Shown: positions 11,470 to 21,523, counted from the first letter of the stretch. The stretch is DNA of 64,000 nucleotides from Phytophthora quininea (GCA_011947345.1 JAAVTG010000783.1:1-64000); one strand, 5' to 3'. Translations and numbers: made by a program. The notes: a model not told the origin generated them from the sequence alone.

Positions 11470-11721
11470 CTAATCAACGTCCGCTCCCATTTGACGACCC
11501 AAGAGGTTCTTGCCAAGAATTCCCCACTTCCCTTCCGAACCTTGAATTCCGCCTTCAGAGAAACGGCAACTTCGCTCTCTCTTCGTTGGGCTCTTGCAAC
11601 TCATCCATCGGTTAGTACCCTGCGAAAGCATTTTGCCAAGCTTGGATTGCTCAGAATTTGTAGCGTCGGTGACGGATAGAAAGCAGGCAATAGCGACGAC
11701 CAACGCTAAGAAGAGCCGCAT
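11470..11721 (-). CDS. Small secreted protein, possibly a degenerate RxLR/EER effector
   Basis: ATG 11721 opens a strong signal peptide (MRLFLALVVAIACFLSVTDA) followed by TNSEQSKLGKML. No RxLR is seen in the signal-peptide frame. About 40 codons in, another frame contains ELQEPNEERAKLP, an EER-like block, which suggests a one-base slip near 11605. The first frame ends at 11470 after GILGKNLLGRQMGADVD. It lies between the FSIP1-like gene and the NLP remnant, in the effector island. The family is not recognised and the function is not known. Confidence 0.45.
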   Translation of the reverse strand: MRLFLALVVAIACFLSVTDATNSEQSKLGKMLSQGTNRWMSCKSPTKRERSCRFSEGGIQGSEGKWGILGKNLLGRQMGADVD

Positions 11722-11879
11722 CGGAGACTAGAAGACTTGCGCACTGGAAAACGAAATGAGGAGTGCGATTCGTATTCAGCAAAACAGAACCGTGGATAGA
11801 ATTTATATTGGCTTTCACCTTCACTGATAGGTACAGCAGTACCTGTACGTCAATGCGCGAAGGAGTCTACTCCGGCAGC

Positions 11880-11945
11880 GGTCATTATATCTGGGTATGA
11901 GTGGCATCCACCCTTGAAAACAGACGAAGGATTAAACTCAACGGA
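11880..11945 (-). pseudogene. Remnant of a second NLP (necrosis-inducing protein-like) gene
   Basis: On the minus strand this short piece reads EFNPSSVFKGGCHSYPDI, which lines up with KFKPSLVIKGGCHPYPAV of the NLP gene whose stop lies about 110 bp away (12052). At DNA level 'gtggcatccacccttga' is identical in both (about 11900 and 12655). I see no signal peptide and no other NLP block around it. It is a decayed fragment of a tandem paralog. Confidence 0.65.
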
Positions 11946-12051
11946 ACGATCTGGGTAATTGTATTTTCAAATGACCACAGAACGTGTACGCAGATTCTAC
12001 ACGGGCAGACCGCAAAGTTGAAAGTCTGTTTATGGAGTTCGCTTCTGCCAC

Positions 12052-12825
12052 TTACTCCCAAATCGAATGCGCTTCTGAAAACTTTTGGTGGCGGTTGATG
12101 TAGATGTAATACGTCGACGCAGCCTTGATATTGCTTTCAAAGTGGGCATTGTTGAAAGGCACGCCGGTGTCCACTCCGAAATCCGACGTCTCCAGGGACT
12201 CTCGAGCTTCGTCCGTCATCTGCTCCCACTGAATGAGGTCCTGGAACTCGCCTCTTTCGATCGAAGTCACAATTTGATGACGCCCTGCCGCCACATTCTC
12301 TTGCATCTCCGTTTTCAGAGTGGTGCCATCAAGGTGGTTTCTTTCAACGGGGCGTTCCGTGCCTGTCTGGGTCGATACTGCTAGAATTGTCGGTGTATCG
12401 AGTGCCGGATTATCGAGCCACACGACCACGTGCATCCACCTGTGTCTTTGCCCCGTTCGATCGAACAGAAACATTCCAGAAGCGATGTCCTTGGGGAAAT
12501 ACCAAGCGTACATAATGGCCCATCTGTCATCGTACAGCATGGAGCGACTGGAGACTTGCGACCCAAGCTCAGAGCCCTGGCAATCCCCGTCCATTCTCCC
12601 CGTTCCTTTGAGTCCGGCATTTGTATCACCGACAGCATTCACGGCTGGGTATGGGTGGCATCCACCCTTGATGACAAGCGAAGGCTTGAACTTGACGGCC
12701 GCTTTCTCGGCGTCGGTGACGGGTTCTGGCTGGGGGAATGGCTCCACCTTGTCGTGGTCGATCGACGCTGCTCTGACGCTGGTGATGGCTGCAACAACGA
12801 AAACGAGCAGTCTGAGTGCTCTCAT
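12052..12825 (-). CDS. Secreted NLP (NEP1-like, NPP1 domain) protein with a non-standard heptapeptide
   Basis: The NPP1 domain family includes plant-membrane-binding cytolysins and many non-cytolytic relatives. ATG 12825 gives a signal peptide of about 19 residues (MRALRLLVFVVAAITSVRA); an upstream in-frame extension lacks one and was not used. The mature protein (about 238 residues) shows VKFKPSLVIKGGCHPYPAVN near residue 45, SSRSMLYDDRWAIMYAWYFP near 95-115, HRWMHVVVWLDNP, then SDFGVDTGVPFNNAHFESNI near the end; this is the full domain order. Where the family has its conserved His/acidic heptapeptide the window reads GQRHRWM, so the acidic residues that bind the metal ion are missing. In known family members that predicts loss of cytolytic activity (inference). 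The single frame is intact. A duplication breakpoint lies just upstream of the ATG. Confidence 0.93.
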   Translation of the reverse strand: MRALRLLVFVVAAITSVRAASIDHDKVEPFPQPEPVTDAEKAAVKFKPSLVIKGGCHPYPAVNAVGDTNAGLKGTGRMDGDCQGSELGSQVSSRSMLYDDRWAIMYAWYFPKDIASGMFLFDRTGQRHRWMHVVVWLDNPALDTPTILAVSTQTGTERPVERNHLDGTTLKTEMQENVAAGRHQIVTSIERGEFQDLIQWEQMTDEARESLETSDFGVDTGVPFNNAHFESNIKAASTYYIYINRHQKFSEAHSIWE

Positions 12826-12833
12826 TTTTAAAC

Positions 12834-14300
12834 GGCCACAATCGAAAGAGTTAGGGCTGTTAGCTGAAAAGCGAGATTGCGCCACGGTCGACACGTATTA
12901 TACGGTTTGCTGGTGGTAATACGACCTTTTCGATTGCCATTATCCGCTGTATCCATGGACAAGACTCCATTGACAACCTGTGTTTGCCTTGCTGGCTACT
13001 CTTCTGAGCATCGGCTGTGGTATGCAGACTTTGTAAGTCTAAACTAAAATCAATGCTTACTTTTTGGGATTACCGCTGCTTACTTTTTGGGAAAATGTTC
13101 TGCTCACTATACAAATGTAAGACACCCCCTGAGGTATTCGGAAGAGAAAGGGAACGTCTACACTATGAGCGCGGTGGAGGGTAGATGCAGCATAGTTGTC
13201 GCCATAGCGCGCCGTCCAAGCTGCGGCACTCCTTCTTCTGGGGAGCAGTGTTTTCCTGATCTGAGTGCGCTTTTGAATGTGAGATATTGACTTGCTCACA
13301 TTTTGGAAATCATCTGCTCAGTTTTTGGGGAGGTTTTGCAGGTTCGCGTACCGGATCAGAGATCAAGCTTATGATCTGCAGCAGTACTGTACTACCAACT
13401 CCATCGCCGGTGGCAAACATTTTGAGACTGTACGGTAAAATCGAATTCGGGCTCTTGGATGAGTTCGACACATACGGGCAGTATTTTATACCAAGTAGCT
13501 GCTCCGTGTAACACTTCTTCTATTTGCACTATTACTTGACACCAATCAGGAAAGGTCTTCATATCGATAGTTGACCACTTATGAAAGCAGCAGCTTTAAG
13601 CTGTGTTGTCACTGGTTTGACTCAGTGTGCAATTTGCATTCCAGAACCCACCTTTCTAGAACCTTTGCCGTCATGCATCTCCAGCTTTCTTCTCGCCCAG
13701 AATCTAAGGAGTTGCAGGCGAAGAGTAAAAGTCTTCATGCTCCTCCGAGGATACGATACAGTGCCTCAAAGCAAAACCTGCACCGACAAAAACCAGGCAC
13801 CAAGGACGCTTCCGTCTGCAAAACCTTTGTCATGCGGATCCGATAACCGGTTCTGACGATCCCTATCACCACCAACATCGTTGTGGCTTTTATCATCACG
13901 AATTGCAACTCACTTCGAACAGAAGAGCTCTGCTGGAAATGGTTCGCCACTCTGCGACCTGCGCCCAAGAACTCAAGCGTACAAGAACTCAAGCGAATGC
14001 AGTCAGTTTACCTTGTCCTGTTGGCTGTGGCCGTTTTCATGGCCTACAATGAGGCTCTCTCCGACTCAACCCGCAATAGAGCCCCCGCCTTGGACGCATG
14101 ATGCGAAGTTTCTGCCGGTTGCGGATCGCCAGAGCAAGCGGTCCTTGAGAACTGCTCACACGGTCGACGACGACGAAGATGATGATGATGACAGTGATAA
14201 CAACTCGCTCGACGAAGAGCGGGAGGAGCCTTTGCCCTACCCAATTCGAATCACGTCCAACCTTAAGAAGTACCTTATCAAGCCCAGCGATCCAAGCAAG
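12834..14300 (+). repeat. 1.45-kb direct duplication, copy A
   Basis: From 'ggccacaatcgaaagagtta' at 12834 to about 14300 the sequence repeats at 16853-18320 in the same orientation, nearly identical by eye. Differences are mostly single-base length changes in runs (for example tacttttt versus tactttt near 13060, gcttttgaa versus gctttttgaa near 13270), a 2-bp loss near 14096, and a few substitutions. It contains the NLP 5' flank at one end and an RxLR gene at the other. The repeat is young. Confidence 0.95.
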
Positions 14301-14489
14301 CCTAGGAGTCGATTGGCAGTGTTGACGCTCTGCTCTCCAGCAATCTGTGACACCAAACCAGACAAAGAACCAGCAGCAACAACTTCTGGAGCTGCCACCA
14401 GAGTCAAAGCTACAACCGGGACGACGAAAACCAGACGCACGGAGGATGCAGTTTATTTGCTTGTGAATCGAGCGCTTGGGTCAGGATAG
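13997..14489 (+). pseudogene. RxLR effector gene, copy A, broken and with replaced 3' end
   Basis: ATG 13997 begins a signal peptide like that of copy B (MQSVYLVLLAVAVFMAYNEA). A 2-bp shortfall against copy B near 14096 throws the frame into a stop (ALDA-stop). In the shifted frame the RSLR motif, the Asp-rich stretch and DEER follow (14135-14220), then YLIKPSDPSKP. At about 14300 homology to copy B ends, so the WFLxGLKP domain is absent. The following DNA is the reversed start of a different effector. This copy cannot encode the full family protein as assembled. Confidence 0.75.
14303..14440 (-). pseudogene. Effector signal-peptide fragment cut at an RxLR-like site
   Basis: The minus strand from 14440 reads a typical secretion leader (RLVFVVPVVALTLVAAPEVV, then AAGS) and SLSGLVSQIAGEQ, ending TANRLL where copy-A sequence begins. 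The first codon is GTG; no in-frame ATG is present upstream, so the start is lost or mis-sequenced. NRLL looks like the first part of an RxLR motif cut by the rearrangement. It is a 5' fragment only. Confidence 0.5.
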
Positions 14490-15009
14490 ACAATCGCAAC
14501 GTGAGATAAAATAGCGGATAGAAATAGTGGACATTTCGACTCGTCAGCTTCCGATGCTTGCAGCAACCCGATCTCAAAATGCCAAGCAGCGAGCTGGAAG
14601 TGGTTGTTGTCGTGAATCAATCGATTACGGAGTAGCAGATGTCTTTATGATCGAGTTCGCATTGCTGCGTTGAGCAATCGCTTGCTGATAATAATATTCT
14701 CGGTAGTGGAAAACAAATAAAGTTTGAATAACAAGCGTCGAAGCATCATTTTGACCGGACGTGCTTGATTCATAATTACTTTACTTGCTCAATCACATAT
14801 TTTTGCCATGCACACTGCAAGAGTTCCGGATGATAATCACCAGCGGCATCCATACATGTGGAAAACAACAACACTTTTACCTGGTTAGGAAGGGCAAGCT
14901 TAAATACCGAAATACAAGAGAAGTAAGAGCGGTTGCGAGAAATGGCGTTTGCTGAAACATTCGCACCAGAAAACTATTTCGTTAGATCCACGGCAATACA
15001 GCTGTATGC
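14490..15009. other. Intergenic, no gene seen
   Basis: This 520-bp AT-richer spacer (for example 14690-14800) lies between the copy-A fragment and the RxLR gene at 15.0 kb. I find no supported ORF, repeat or RNA in it. Confidence 0.5.
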
Positions 15010-15545
15010 CTAGTCTTTGTCGTCTCGGCTGTGGTGACCTGCAGCAGGCATGACATACAGAGTCGGGTGCCGAGCGTTCCAGTAGCTGAGGTAGCCCGAC
15101 GAGAGTTCTCGATCTTTGGCCTTGGTCAGGTCCAGGTTTTTGTTTACCTCGGTCGGTGACTTGTTTTGCTTCTCCCAGCGACGGAACTTGAACTTGTCGA
15201 GAAAGCCGCGGGTCCTGGAGCCGAGAGACTTCCCGGATGACTTGGTACTTGACGACCGCCTGAACCAGCCTGACCTTTTCGTGCTCGATGATCTGCCAGA
15301 TCGACCGCCGCCGCCACGGCCACCGCCGCCGCCGCCACCTTTCGATCTTCGTCAAGAGCAAGGTCGTCACCGCTTTCCGTAGCTTCTTCGACCCGCAGGA
15401 ATCGGTTGGCGACATCGTGGCTTTCGCCAGAATGGAGAAATTCACTTTGGTCGGCGATGGCAAACTTGTCTTTGTCAGAGTCGACCGCGTCACTGGTGGC
15501 CACGAAGGCGAACACGATCAGGTACAGAGCGGTTAAAAATCTCAT
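15010..15545 (-). CDS. RxLR-type secreted effector with RFLR motif (one frame break)
   Basis: ATG 15545 gives a signal peptide (MRFLTALYLIVFAFVATSDA), then VDSDKDKFAIADQ, RFLR at residues 48-51 and DEDR at 65-68, the RxLR-dEER spacing. After about 70 codons the first frame turns to Ala/Val-rich low complexity. A sister frame there gives a Gly/Arg-rich linker (15290-15330), then TRGFLDKFKFRRWEKQNKS, KAKDRELSSGYLSYWNARHP and a stop at 15010, which reads like a real C-terminus. A slip in the GGC-rich stretch near 15340 would join them. The C-terminus does not carry the WFLxGLKP motif, so this is a different RxLR family. The target is unknown. Confidence 0.72.
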
Positions 15546-16451
15546 TCTTATACCAGTCCCCAGGGCTGAAGCGATTGCGGGGTCGAGGCGAATTGTAGAA
15601 TGAAAAAACGCAGGTCAGGGCTTGGCATCATCTCATGATGCCTGATCCCCATCAGATACAGGTAGCACAACGTGTGTATCAACTGGATGTTGATGCGGCC
15701 AACGAACCTGCATCAGCATCAATGATACCATCGTGCTTCGAGACGATACTCTCCAAATACAATATCAAGTACTACTACTAGTACCTTAGAAGTTTCTTGT
15801 CGCTTATATTTACGCTGTAACGCGAAGCAACTCCCACTAACAAAGCACCCCATCAGAGCAAGAACATGAGGCCATCTATATTCAACTTATGAAAGCGTCG
15901 GATGACACCGAGCACTACGCCATCTAGTGGCGAATGATGTCATGCTGATCAGAGCACCAGCGACCCCATTCGCTCGTTGTTAGATGTTGAAGTGCCATCC
16001 ACACGAGTGTCAGGCACAACTAACCATGGAAGAGCGGCTACCAAAATCTGGTGAAAATGGAAAGAGCTATCGGTAACTTGGCCATGCTAGTCGAACGACG
16101 GCGAGTACAGCCTACTCGAACTATAGAACTACCAACGTCTTGAAATGATTCCGCGATCATGGAGAGACTTTCCCTCGGTTGCTGTCCTTGGAAGAGTGTA
16201 TCTCTACAAACCGATGTCTACTGCAACACAAGAGCCATTCTTCAGTCTAAGAGGATACATTATCAACGATTTTCGCACATGCCTTGACGACAAACGTGCA
16301 GAAATGCTTTGTCTTGTGAAATCAAACGGGCAAAAGTACAAAAGACTACTGCAAAGTCAGCGAGATAGCTAGGTATTGATACTGTATCAAGAGTATCATG
16401 GTGATATTGATACATGCGATTGAATTTTCAAACATCATATTCACGCTCGTT
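15546..16451. other. Intergenic, gtatc/gatac-rich, no gene seen
   Basis: This 900 bp holds no convincing ORF. Short gatac/gtatc words recur (for example 15650-15665, 16373-16420). The stretch may be decayed transposon DNA, but I see no coding trace that proves it. Confidence 0.4.
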
Positions 16452-16866
16452 GTGCGATTGTGGCCTTTGTATCAGTATCAGAGATACAGCTTGTATCTCC
16501 GCTGATGCCAAGCCTTGCGACAGATCTACGGACAGAGAAAACTTTCGGATGGTGGATGGCCTGCTATTAACTCTGTCGTGCTCTACAGCTCGTTCGCAGC
16601 GGCAATCAAGGATTCGTCATGCCATCACGTGCACGCGCAGCTCGAGTCTCGCACGAATAACTCGATGTGCCTTACCTAACTAACTTTACTGACTGTACAG
16701 CTTGTCAGGACTCTAATCTCAAGTGTTGAAGTTAGGATTTGCAAAGGAGGTAGAAGACGGAGGAGACGGGAATGATAGAGGAAGTTTTGGGGCTTGAGAT
16801 CACGGCTTCGCATCAGCGGAGATACAAGCTGTATCTCTGATACGGATGTAAAGGCCACAATCGAAA
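16452..16866. mobile_element. Possible MITE-like element with about 57-bp inverted repeats
   Basis: The left arm (about 16452-16510), cgattgtggcctttgtatc then cagagatacagcttgtatct, pairs with the right arm (about 16800-16866), which reads as its reverse complement through agatacaagctgtatctctg to ggccacaatcg. About 290 bp without coding content lie between. The outer end of the right arm overlaps the first bases of duplication copy B. No target-site duplication could be made out. It could also be a chance by-product of an inverted duplication. Confidence 0.5.
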
Positions 16867-18320
16867 GAGTTAGGGCTGTTAGCTGAAAAGCGAGATTGCG
16901 CCACGGTCGACACGTATTATACGGTTTGCTGGTGGTAATACGACCTTTTCGATTGCCATTATCCGCTGTATCCATGGACAAGACTCCATTGACAACCTGT
17001 GTTTGCCTTGCTGGCTACTCTTCTGAGCATCGGCTGTGGTATGCAGACTTTGTAAGTCTAAACTAAAATCAATGCTTACTTTTGGGATTACCGCTGCTTA
17101 CTTTTGGGAAAATGTTCTGCTCACTATACAAATGTAAGACACCCCCTGAGGTATTCGGAAGAGAAAGGGAACGTCTACACTATGAGCGCGGTGGAGGGGT
17201 AGATGCAGCATAGTTGTCGCCATAGCGCGCGCCGTCCAAGCTGCGGCACTCCTTCTTCTGGGGAGCAGTGTTTTCCTGATCTGAGTGCGCTTTTTGAATG
17301 TGAGATATTGACTTGCTCACATTTTGGGAAATCATCTGCTCAGTTTTGGGGAGGGGTTTTGCAGGTTCGCGTACCGGATCAGAGATCAAGCTTATGATCT
17401 GCAGCAGTACTGTACTACCAACTCCATCGCCGGTGGCAAACATTTTGAGACTGTACGGTAAAATCGAATTCGGGCTCTTGGATGAGTTCGACACATACGG
17501 GCGAGTATTTTATACCAAGTAGCTGCTCCGTGTAACACTTCTTCTATTTGCACTATTACTTGACACCAATCAGGAAAGGTCTTCATATCGATAGTTGACC
17601 ACTTATGAAAGCATCAGCTTTAAGCTGTGTTGTCACTGGTTTGACTCAGTGTGCAATTTGCATTCCAGAACCCACCTTTCTAGAACCTTTGCCGTCATGC
17701 ATCTCCAGCTTTCTTCTCGCCCAGAATCTAAGGAGTTGCAGGCGAAGAGTAAAAGTCTTCATGCTCCTCCGAGGATACGATACAGTGCCTCAAAGCAAAA
17801 CCTGCACCGACACAAAACCAGGCACCAAGGACGCTTCCGTCTGCAAAAACCTTTGTCATGCGGATCCGATAACCGGTTCTGACGATCCCTATCACCACCA
17901 ACATCGTTGTGGCTTTTATCATCACGAATTGCAACTCACTTCGAACAGAAGAGCTCTGCTGGAAATGGTTCGCCACTCTGCGACCTGCGCCCAAGAACTC
18001 AAGCGTACAAGAACTCAAGCGAATGCGGTCAGTTTACCTTGTCCTGTTGGCTGTGGCCGTTTTCATGGCCTACAATGAGGCTCTCTCCGACTCAACCCGC
18101 AATAGAGCCCCCGCCTTGGACACGCATGATGCGAAGTTTCTGCCGGTTGCGGATCGCCAGAGCAAGCGGTCCTTGAGAACTGCTCACACGGTCGACGACG
18201 ACGAAGATGATGATGATGACAGTGATAACAACTCGCTCGACGAAGAGCGGGGAGGAGCCTTTGCCCTACCCAATTCGAATCACGTCCAACCTTAAGAAGT
18301 ACCTTATCAAGCCCAGCAAT
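16853..18320 (+). repeat. 1.45-kb direct duplication, copy B
   Basis: This is the partner of 12834-14300. It starts at 'ggccacaatcg' inside the right arm of the inverted repeat and runs through the NLP 5' flank (with no NLP gene attached here) and the 5' half of the RxLR gene. After about 18320 it continues into a full RxLR C-terminal domain that copy A lacks. Copy B is therefore nearer to the original at this end, while copy A keeps the NLP gene at the other. Confidence 0.95.
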
Positions 18321-18581
18321 CCCAGCAAGCCCAACAACCAGCTATCCGCTGCGACCGCCACTAACCGCAAGAACGCCGAATGGTTCCTGGAGGGATTAAA
18401 ACCTTTCCAAGTGGCTGAGTTGTTGAAAGTCCCAACCACGGGCGCCGGTGTACCTGGCACCAAGGCTTTTGCGTACTACGTTCGCTATGTCACTTACTGG
18501 CAGACGTGGATGGCGAAGGGAGGAACGCTCTCAGCAAGTCGTCGTAGGAGGTTTTCAACAATAGTTACCTTTTGTGAATGA
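18023..18581 (+). CDS. RxLR-type secreted effector, WFLxGLKP family, copy B
   Basis: ATG 18023 starts a signal peptide (MRSVYLVLLAVAVFMAYNEA). RSLR is at residues 49-52, followed by an Asp run (DDDEDDDDDSDNN) and DEER at 73-76. One extra G in 'gagcggggagg' (near 18250; copy A has one fewer) shifts the frame. The sister frame then reads YLIKPSNPSKPNNQLSAAT, EWFLEGLKPFQVAELLKV and FAYYVRYVTYWQTWM, a helical WY-like domain shared with the copies at 4.6 kb and 29.0 kb. The stop is at 18581. Because copy A has the shorter G run, the break here is probably sequence error. It is the most complete member of the family in the window. The host target is not known. Confidence 0.85.
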
Positions 18582-18676
18582 AGGTCGGTGCAGATACGAA
18601 TTGCCAGCACTGCTACTAGTATTCCATTTCTGAATTTGCAGCGTCCTGAACACAAGACCCAGCCACTTCTTTCCCG

Positions 18677-19240
18677 ATGGCTTTTGTCGAGACTGACCAT
18701 GCCGTCTACTTCTACGGCCAACGAGACCCAAAATTCGGTTTCCTGAGCAACTTCCACCCGTGCGAGTTCACAGACTCAGAAGGGCGTCGCTACTTCTCCA
18801 GCGAGCAGTTTTTCATGAAGAGAAAGCAGGAAATGTTCGACCCGCAGAACGAGCAGCTTGCGATCGCCATTCTCAAGACGAAGACACCGCCTGAGGCCAA
18901 GAAGTTGGGGCGACAGGTAGGGAACTACGACGACCAGGTCTGGGGCCACCACCGCTATGAAGTGATGCTGCAGGCGCTCAAGCTCAAGTTTTCGTCTGAC
19001 GAGGATCTGGCGAAGAAACTGCTGGTCACTGGCAGCAAAACGCTGTACGAGGCAGCACATCGAGACGCCATTTGGGGTATCGGTTTGGGTGTCTCCACCA
19101 TCGCCAAAATGTTCCGAGAGAACGAAAGTTTCCGGCTGAGCGGGGACGTGGACGCAGAGACCCAGCACAACTGTTTTGGGCTGAATCTGCTGGGCAATGC
19201 GCTCATGGAGACCCGCGCGTGGCTGCAAGAGCAGGAGTAA
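18677..19240 (+). CDS. NADAR (YbiA/DUF1768) family N-glycosidase-like protein
   Basis: This is a single intact 187-residue frame. It has the NADAR blocks VYFYGQRDPKFGFLSNFHPC (residues 11-30), YFSSEQFFMKRKQEMF (about 39-54), WGHHRYEVMLQALKLKF (about 89-105), LLVTGSKTLYEAAHRDAIWG (about 114-133), IGLG and FGLNLLGNALM near the end. The conserved SEQ/E and the W-G-G pattern are present. Bacterial YbiA acts on damaged riboflavin intermediates, and other NADAR proteins remove ADP-ribose from guanine; which applies here cannot be told. The ATG has no upstream in-frame competitor. It sits just 3' of the RxLR gene but looks like a housekeeping gene. Confidence 0.9.
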   Translation: MAFVETDHAVYFYGQRDPKFGFLSNFHPCEFTDSEGRRYFSSEQFFMKRKQEMFDPQNEQLAIAILKTKTPPEAKKLGRQVGNYDDQVWGHHRYEVMLQALKLKFSSDEDLAKKLLVTGSKTLYEAAHRDAIWGIGLGVSTIAKMFRENESFRLSGDVDAETQHNCFGLNLLGNALMETRAWLQEQE

Positions 19241-19341
19241 GAAAAGAAAAGACAAGTTATTTTCTTATGCCATAAATGTAGCCATCTGTCACTACTGTAA
19301 GGTACCTTGGTCTCTGCTCCAGCCAAAACTCGCCCGTCAAC

Positions 19342-21157
19342 ATGGAGGTCACGATGGAGGTGCTGAGGCGGCCTGCGGACGCCCCGCGGAGCTCTGTGCG
19401 CGTTATTTCCAGATCGTCCATGTCTCTGAGCTTCGCTGTCCCCGCATCCTTCCTACAAGCGCGTCAGGCAGCGACCAACGGCGTCAAGAGCCAGCACAAG
19501 ACTGCAGGTGATAATAGTACCCAAATTAAACAAGAAGACTCTTGGGAAGACCACGACTGGGATAACGAACAGCTACAAGACGCAGATAATGCAGAAAAGC
19601 CTGCACAAACCATTCAAGATGAAGCGGACGACTGGGAGCAGGAGTCTCCGGATCTACCGGATGATTTCCCCAGACTTGTAGTCAATTTGACCAGAGTACA
19701 GAGACAACACTTCCCGCCCACAGAGGACGATACCGAAGGGGACGACATGATGGAAGTGTTCCAGATGGTCAAGACGACCTTGCAGCACCACTTTTCCACG
19801 CTGGCGGAAGTGCTGTTTGAGCAGAGTGAGTAGAATTAGATTTTTATCAGTTTTAGGGGAGTATTCATGTTCTTGTATTCCAATTAGAGGCCTGCTTCCA
19901 TTGCACCTATGGAACTTCGAGAGCGATGATGGATGGACTGCATGCAGCGTATCCGGAGGACACTTTTGCCATGCTGGACTACCCGACGGTGATTGACGAT
20001 GTCCCGCTGCATGAATACCTGCACACGCTGTCGTACCCAACGCAGTGGAAAAGTGTCGAGTACCTGAAGGATTGTCTGCGTCGATGTTCGAGGGACATCA
20101 GGTGGAAGAGAGACGTCGTCACAGAGTTGGAATTGCTGGCGGAGCAGGAGCATGAGAAGTACACGAAACAGCAGCAGAACCTCAGCGATGAAATCGACGA
20201 GGTAAAAGAGTCTGCCGTTACAATTACCACGCTGACCCTAGTCTGTTTTTTATTTGTGTAGTTGACTCGACTGCGCGACTCGTTCCGAGAGAAGTTGGAG
20301 AAAATGACAAGCCAAGAGGGAAGGTGAGCGGCCAATATTTGCTGCTGCGAAAGCTGGAGGATATCGAGAACCGACTCGTGCTGCTCTTGGATCAGTATCT
20401 GAAAGAGCCCGAGCTGGAAGAGGAGGAGTACTACAGCGCGTTTGGCAATCCTGGCGGAGAGGCCGGTCCGAGCGCTGGCATGAATGTGCTTGACATGATC
20501 ATCGCCATGGTCTTTGGGCGTCTACCACGTGATTTTAGCCAGAAAACTACGTCCGAAGAGCACTTCCAGATGCTGTTCGACCATCACATCCACATACTGC
20601 GTCTTTGGAAGAAAGACTTTGGCCGTCTCCCGTCGAAAAAGCGAGTAGCATCACCACAGCCTGTAGATTCGGACGCACCTAGCGTGCATGAGTCATCAAG
20701 TGGGGAGCACGATGTTAGTGATCTGACAGAAGAAGTTGCGTATTGCGAGGTAGAAGACGAGGAGGAGACGGTGGATGTGGAGAGCGAGAGCGACAACGAA
20801 GTTCCGGTCACCAGAACGGCTCAGTACGAAGACTTGGATGGATACGGTGCTGACTTTGATAGCGAGGAGAGTGAAGACGAAGAGGAACTGGCAGAAGCTG
20901 CAGCACTAGCCAATCTGCAGCAGCAGAAACTCGAAGAAGCAAAGGCCAGTGATACCAAAAAGTCAGCCAAGTCTGCTCGGCCACGGCGAAGACGCGTGAA
21001 GCTTTCAAAGTCGAAACACGCTAAACGGTTAGAGAAAATGAAAGCGGAGCGGCATGAAGGGGGAGGAGCGAGATGCTGTGCCGTTTCAGCCTTTTGCCTG
21101 CACTGGGGCAGTTGGTTTGCTTCGTCTTGCCAAGGAAAACGAAATGTTTTGAGGTGA
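19342..21157 (+). CDS. Hypothetical acidic coiled-coil protein, three or more exons
   Basis: I do not recognise the family. Exon 1 (19342-19825) is acidic (EDSWEDHDWDNEQ) and ends with MVKTTLQHHFSTLAEVLFEQ. Exon 2 (19888-20201) reads KACFHCTYGTSRAMMDGLHA, then QWKSVEYLKDCLRRCSRDIR and a coiled coil. Exon 3 (from 20262) continues LTRLRDSFREKLEKM. The introns 19826-19887 and 20202-20261 are GT-AG and restore the frame. A slip near 20322 leads to EDIENRLVLLLDQYL, MIIAMVFGRLPRDFS and EHFQMLFDHHIHILRLWKKD, then a Glu/Asp-rich region (20660-20900) and a basic tail (RPRRRRVKLSKSKHAKRLEK), which may be a nuclear signal. The last 30 codons before 21157 look off-frame. The true end may lie near 21060. 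Confidence 0.6.
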
Positions 21158-21253
21158 AAACTTTTGTAAAGCAAATCACAGCATGTGTCGTTATCATCCC
21201 GATTGGCATGGTCAGCGTTCTTTATATTACAGGCCTGAGTACATGCGTGTGAT

Positions 21254-21523
21254 CTACTCGGCGTACGCGTCTTCTTCGTCCTCGACAGCGTTGTCTTCTT
21301 CATCTTCAGCCATCGCGTCCAGCAAGTCGTCGGTTCGGAGCCACCGCTGCGACGTGCTTTCGTCCTGCCCGATCTCGTTAAGGGAGCGATCCCACTTGGC
21401 GCCTGAGACCGTTGAGGGCTCTGTTTGGGAGAAGAGAGCGATGCTACCGGCAACGATGGAGGCTACGGCCAATAGCGCCACCACGAACACGCGTCGGCTG
21501 GGTCGTGACCTGTTGTCGGTCAT
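21254..21523 (-). CDS. Short RxLR-like secreted or membrane-anchored protein
   Basis: From ATG 21523 the 89-residue product has a basic start (MTDNRSRPSRR), a hydrophobic segment (VFVVALLAVASIVAGSIALF, residues 12-31), RWLR at 60-63 and then an acidic end (EDEEDNAVEDEEDAYAE). The order (hydrophobic leader, RxLR within 65 residues, acidic run) fits a short RxLR protein. The long basic n-region also fits a signal anchor, and there is no C-terminal effector domain. A longer in-frame start (MGPIHIVVAF at 21622) adds a second hydrophobic stretch. The RxLR label is tentative. Confidence 0.45.
   Translation of the reverse strand: MTDNRSRPSRRVFVVALLAVASIVAGSIALFSQTEPSTVSGAKWDRSLNEIGQDESTSQRWLRTDDLLDAMAEDEEDNAVEDEEDAYAE

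Noticed and set aside
13057..13850. Short open frames inside the duplicated 1.45-kb unit (for example near 13571-13856)
   Set aside because: They differ between the copies by frame shifts and show no conserved domain; likely non-coding flank.
14237..14440. A GTG-started complete secreted protein
   Set aside because: Only the first about 45 codons are leader-like. The rest is the antisense of the copy-A RxLR region, so it is a fragment.
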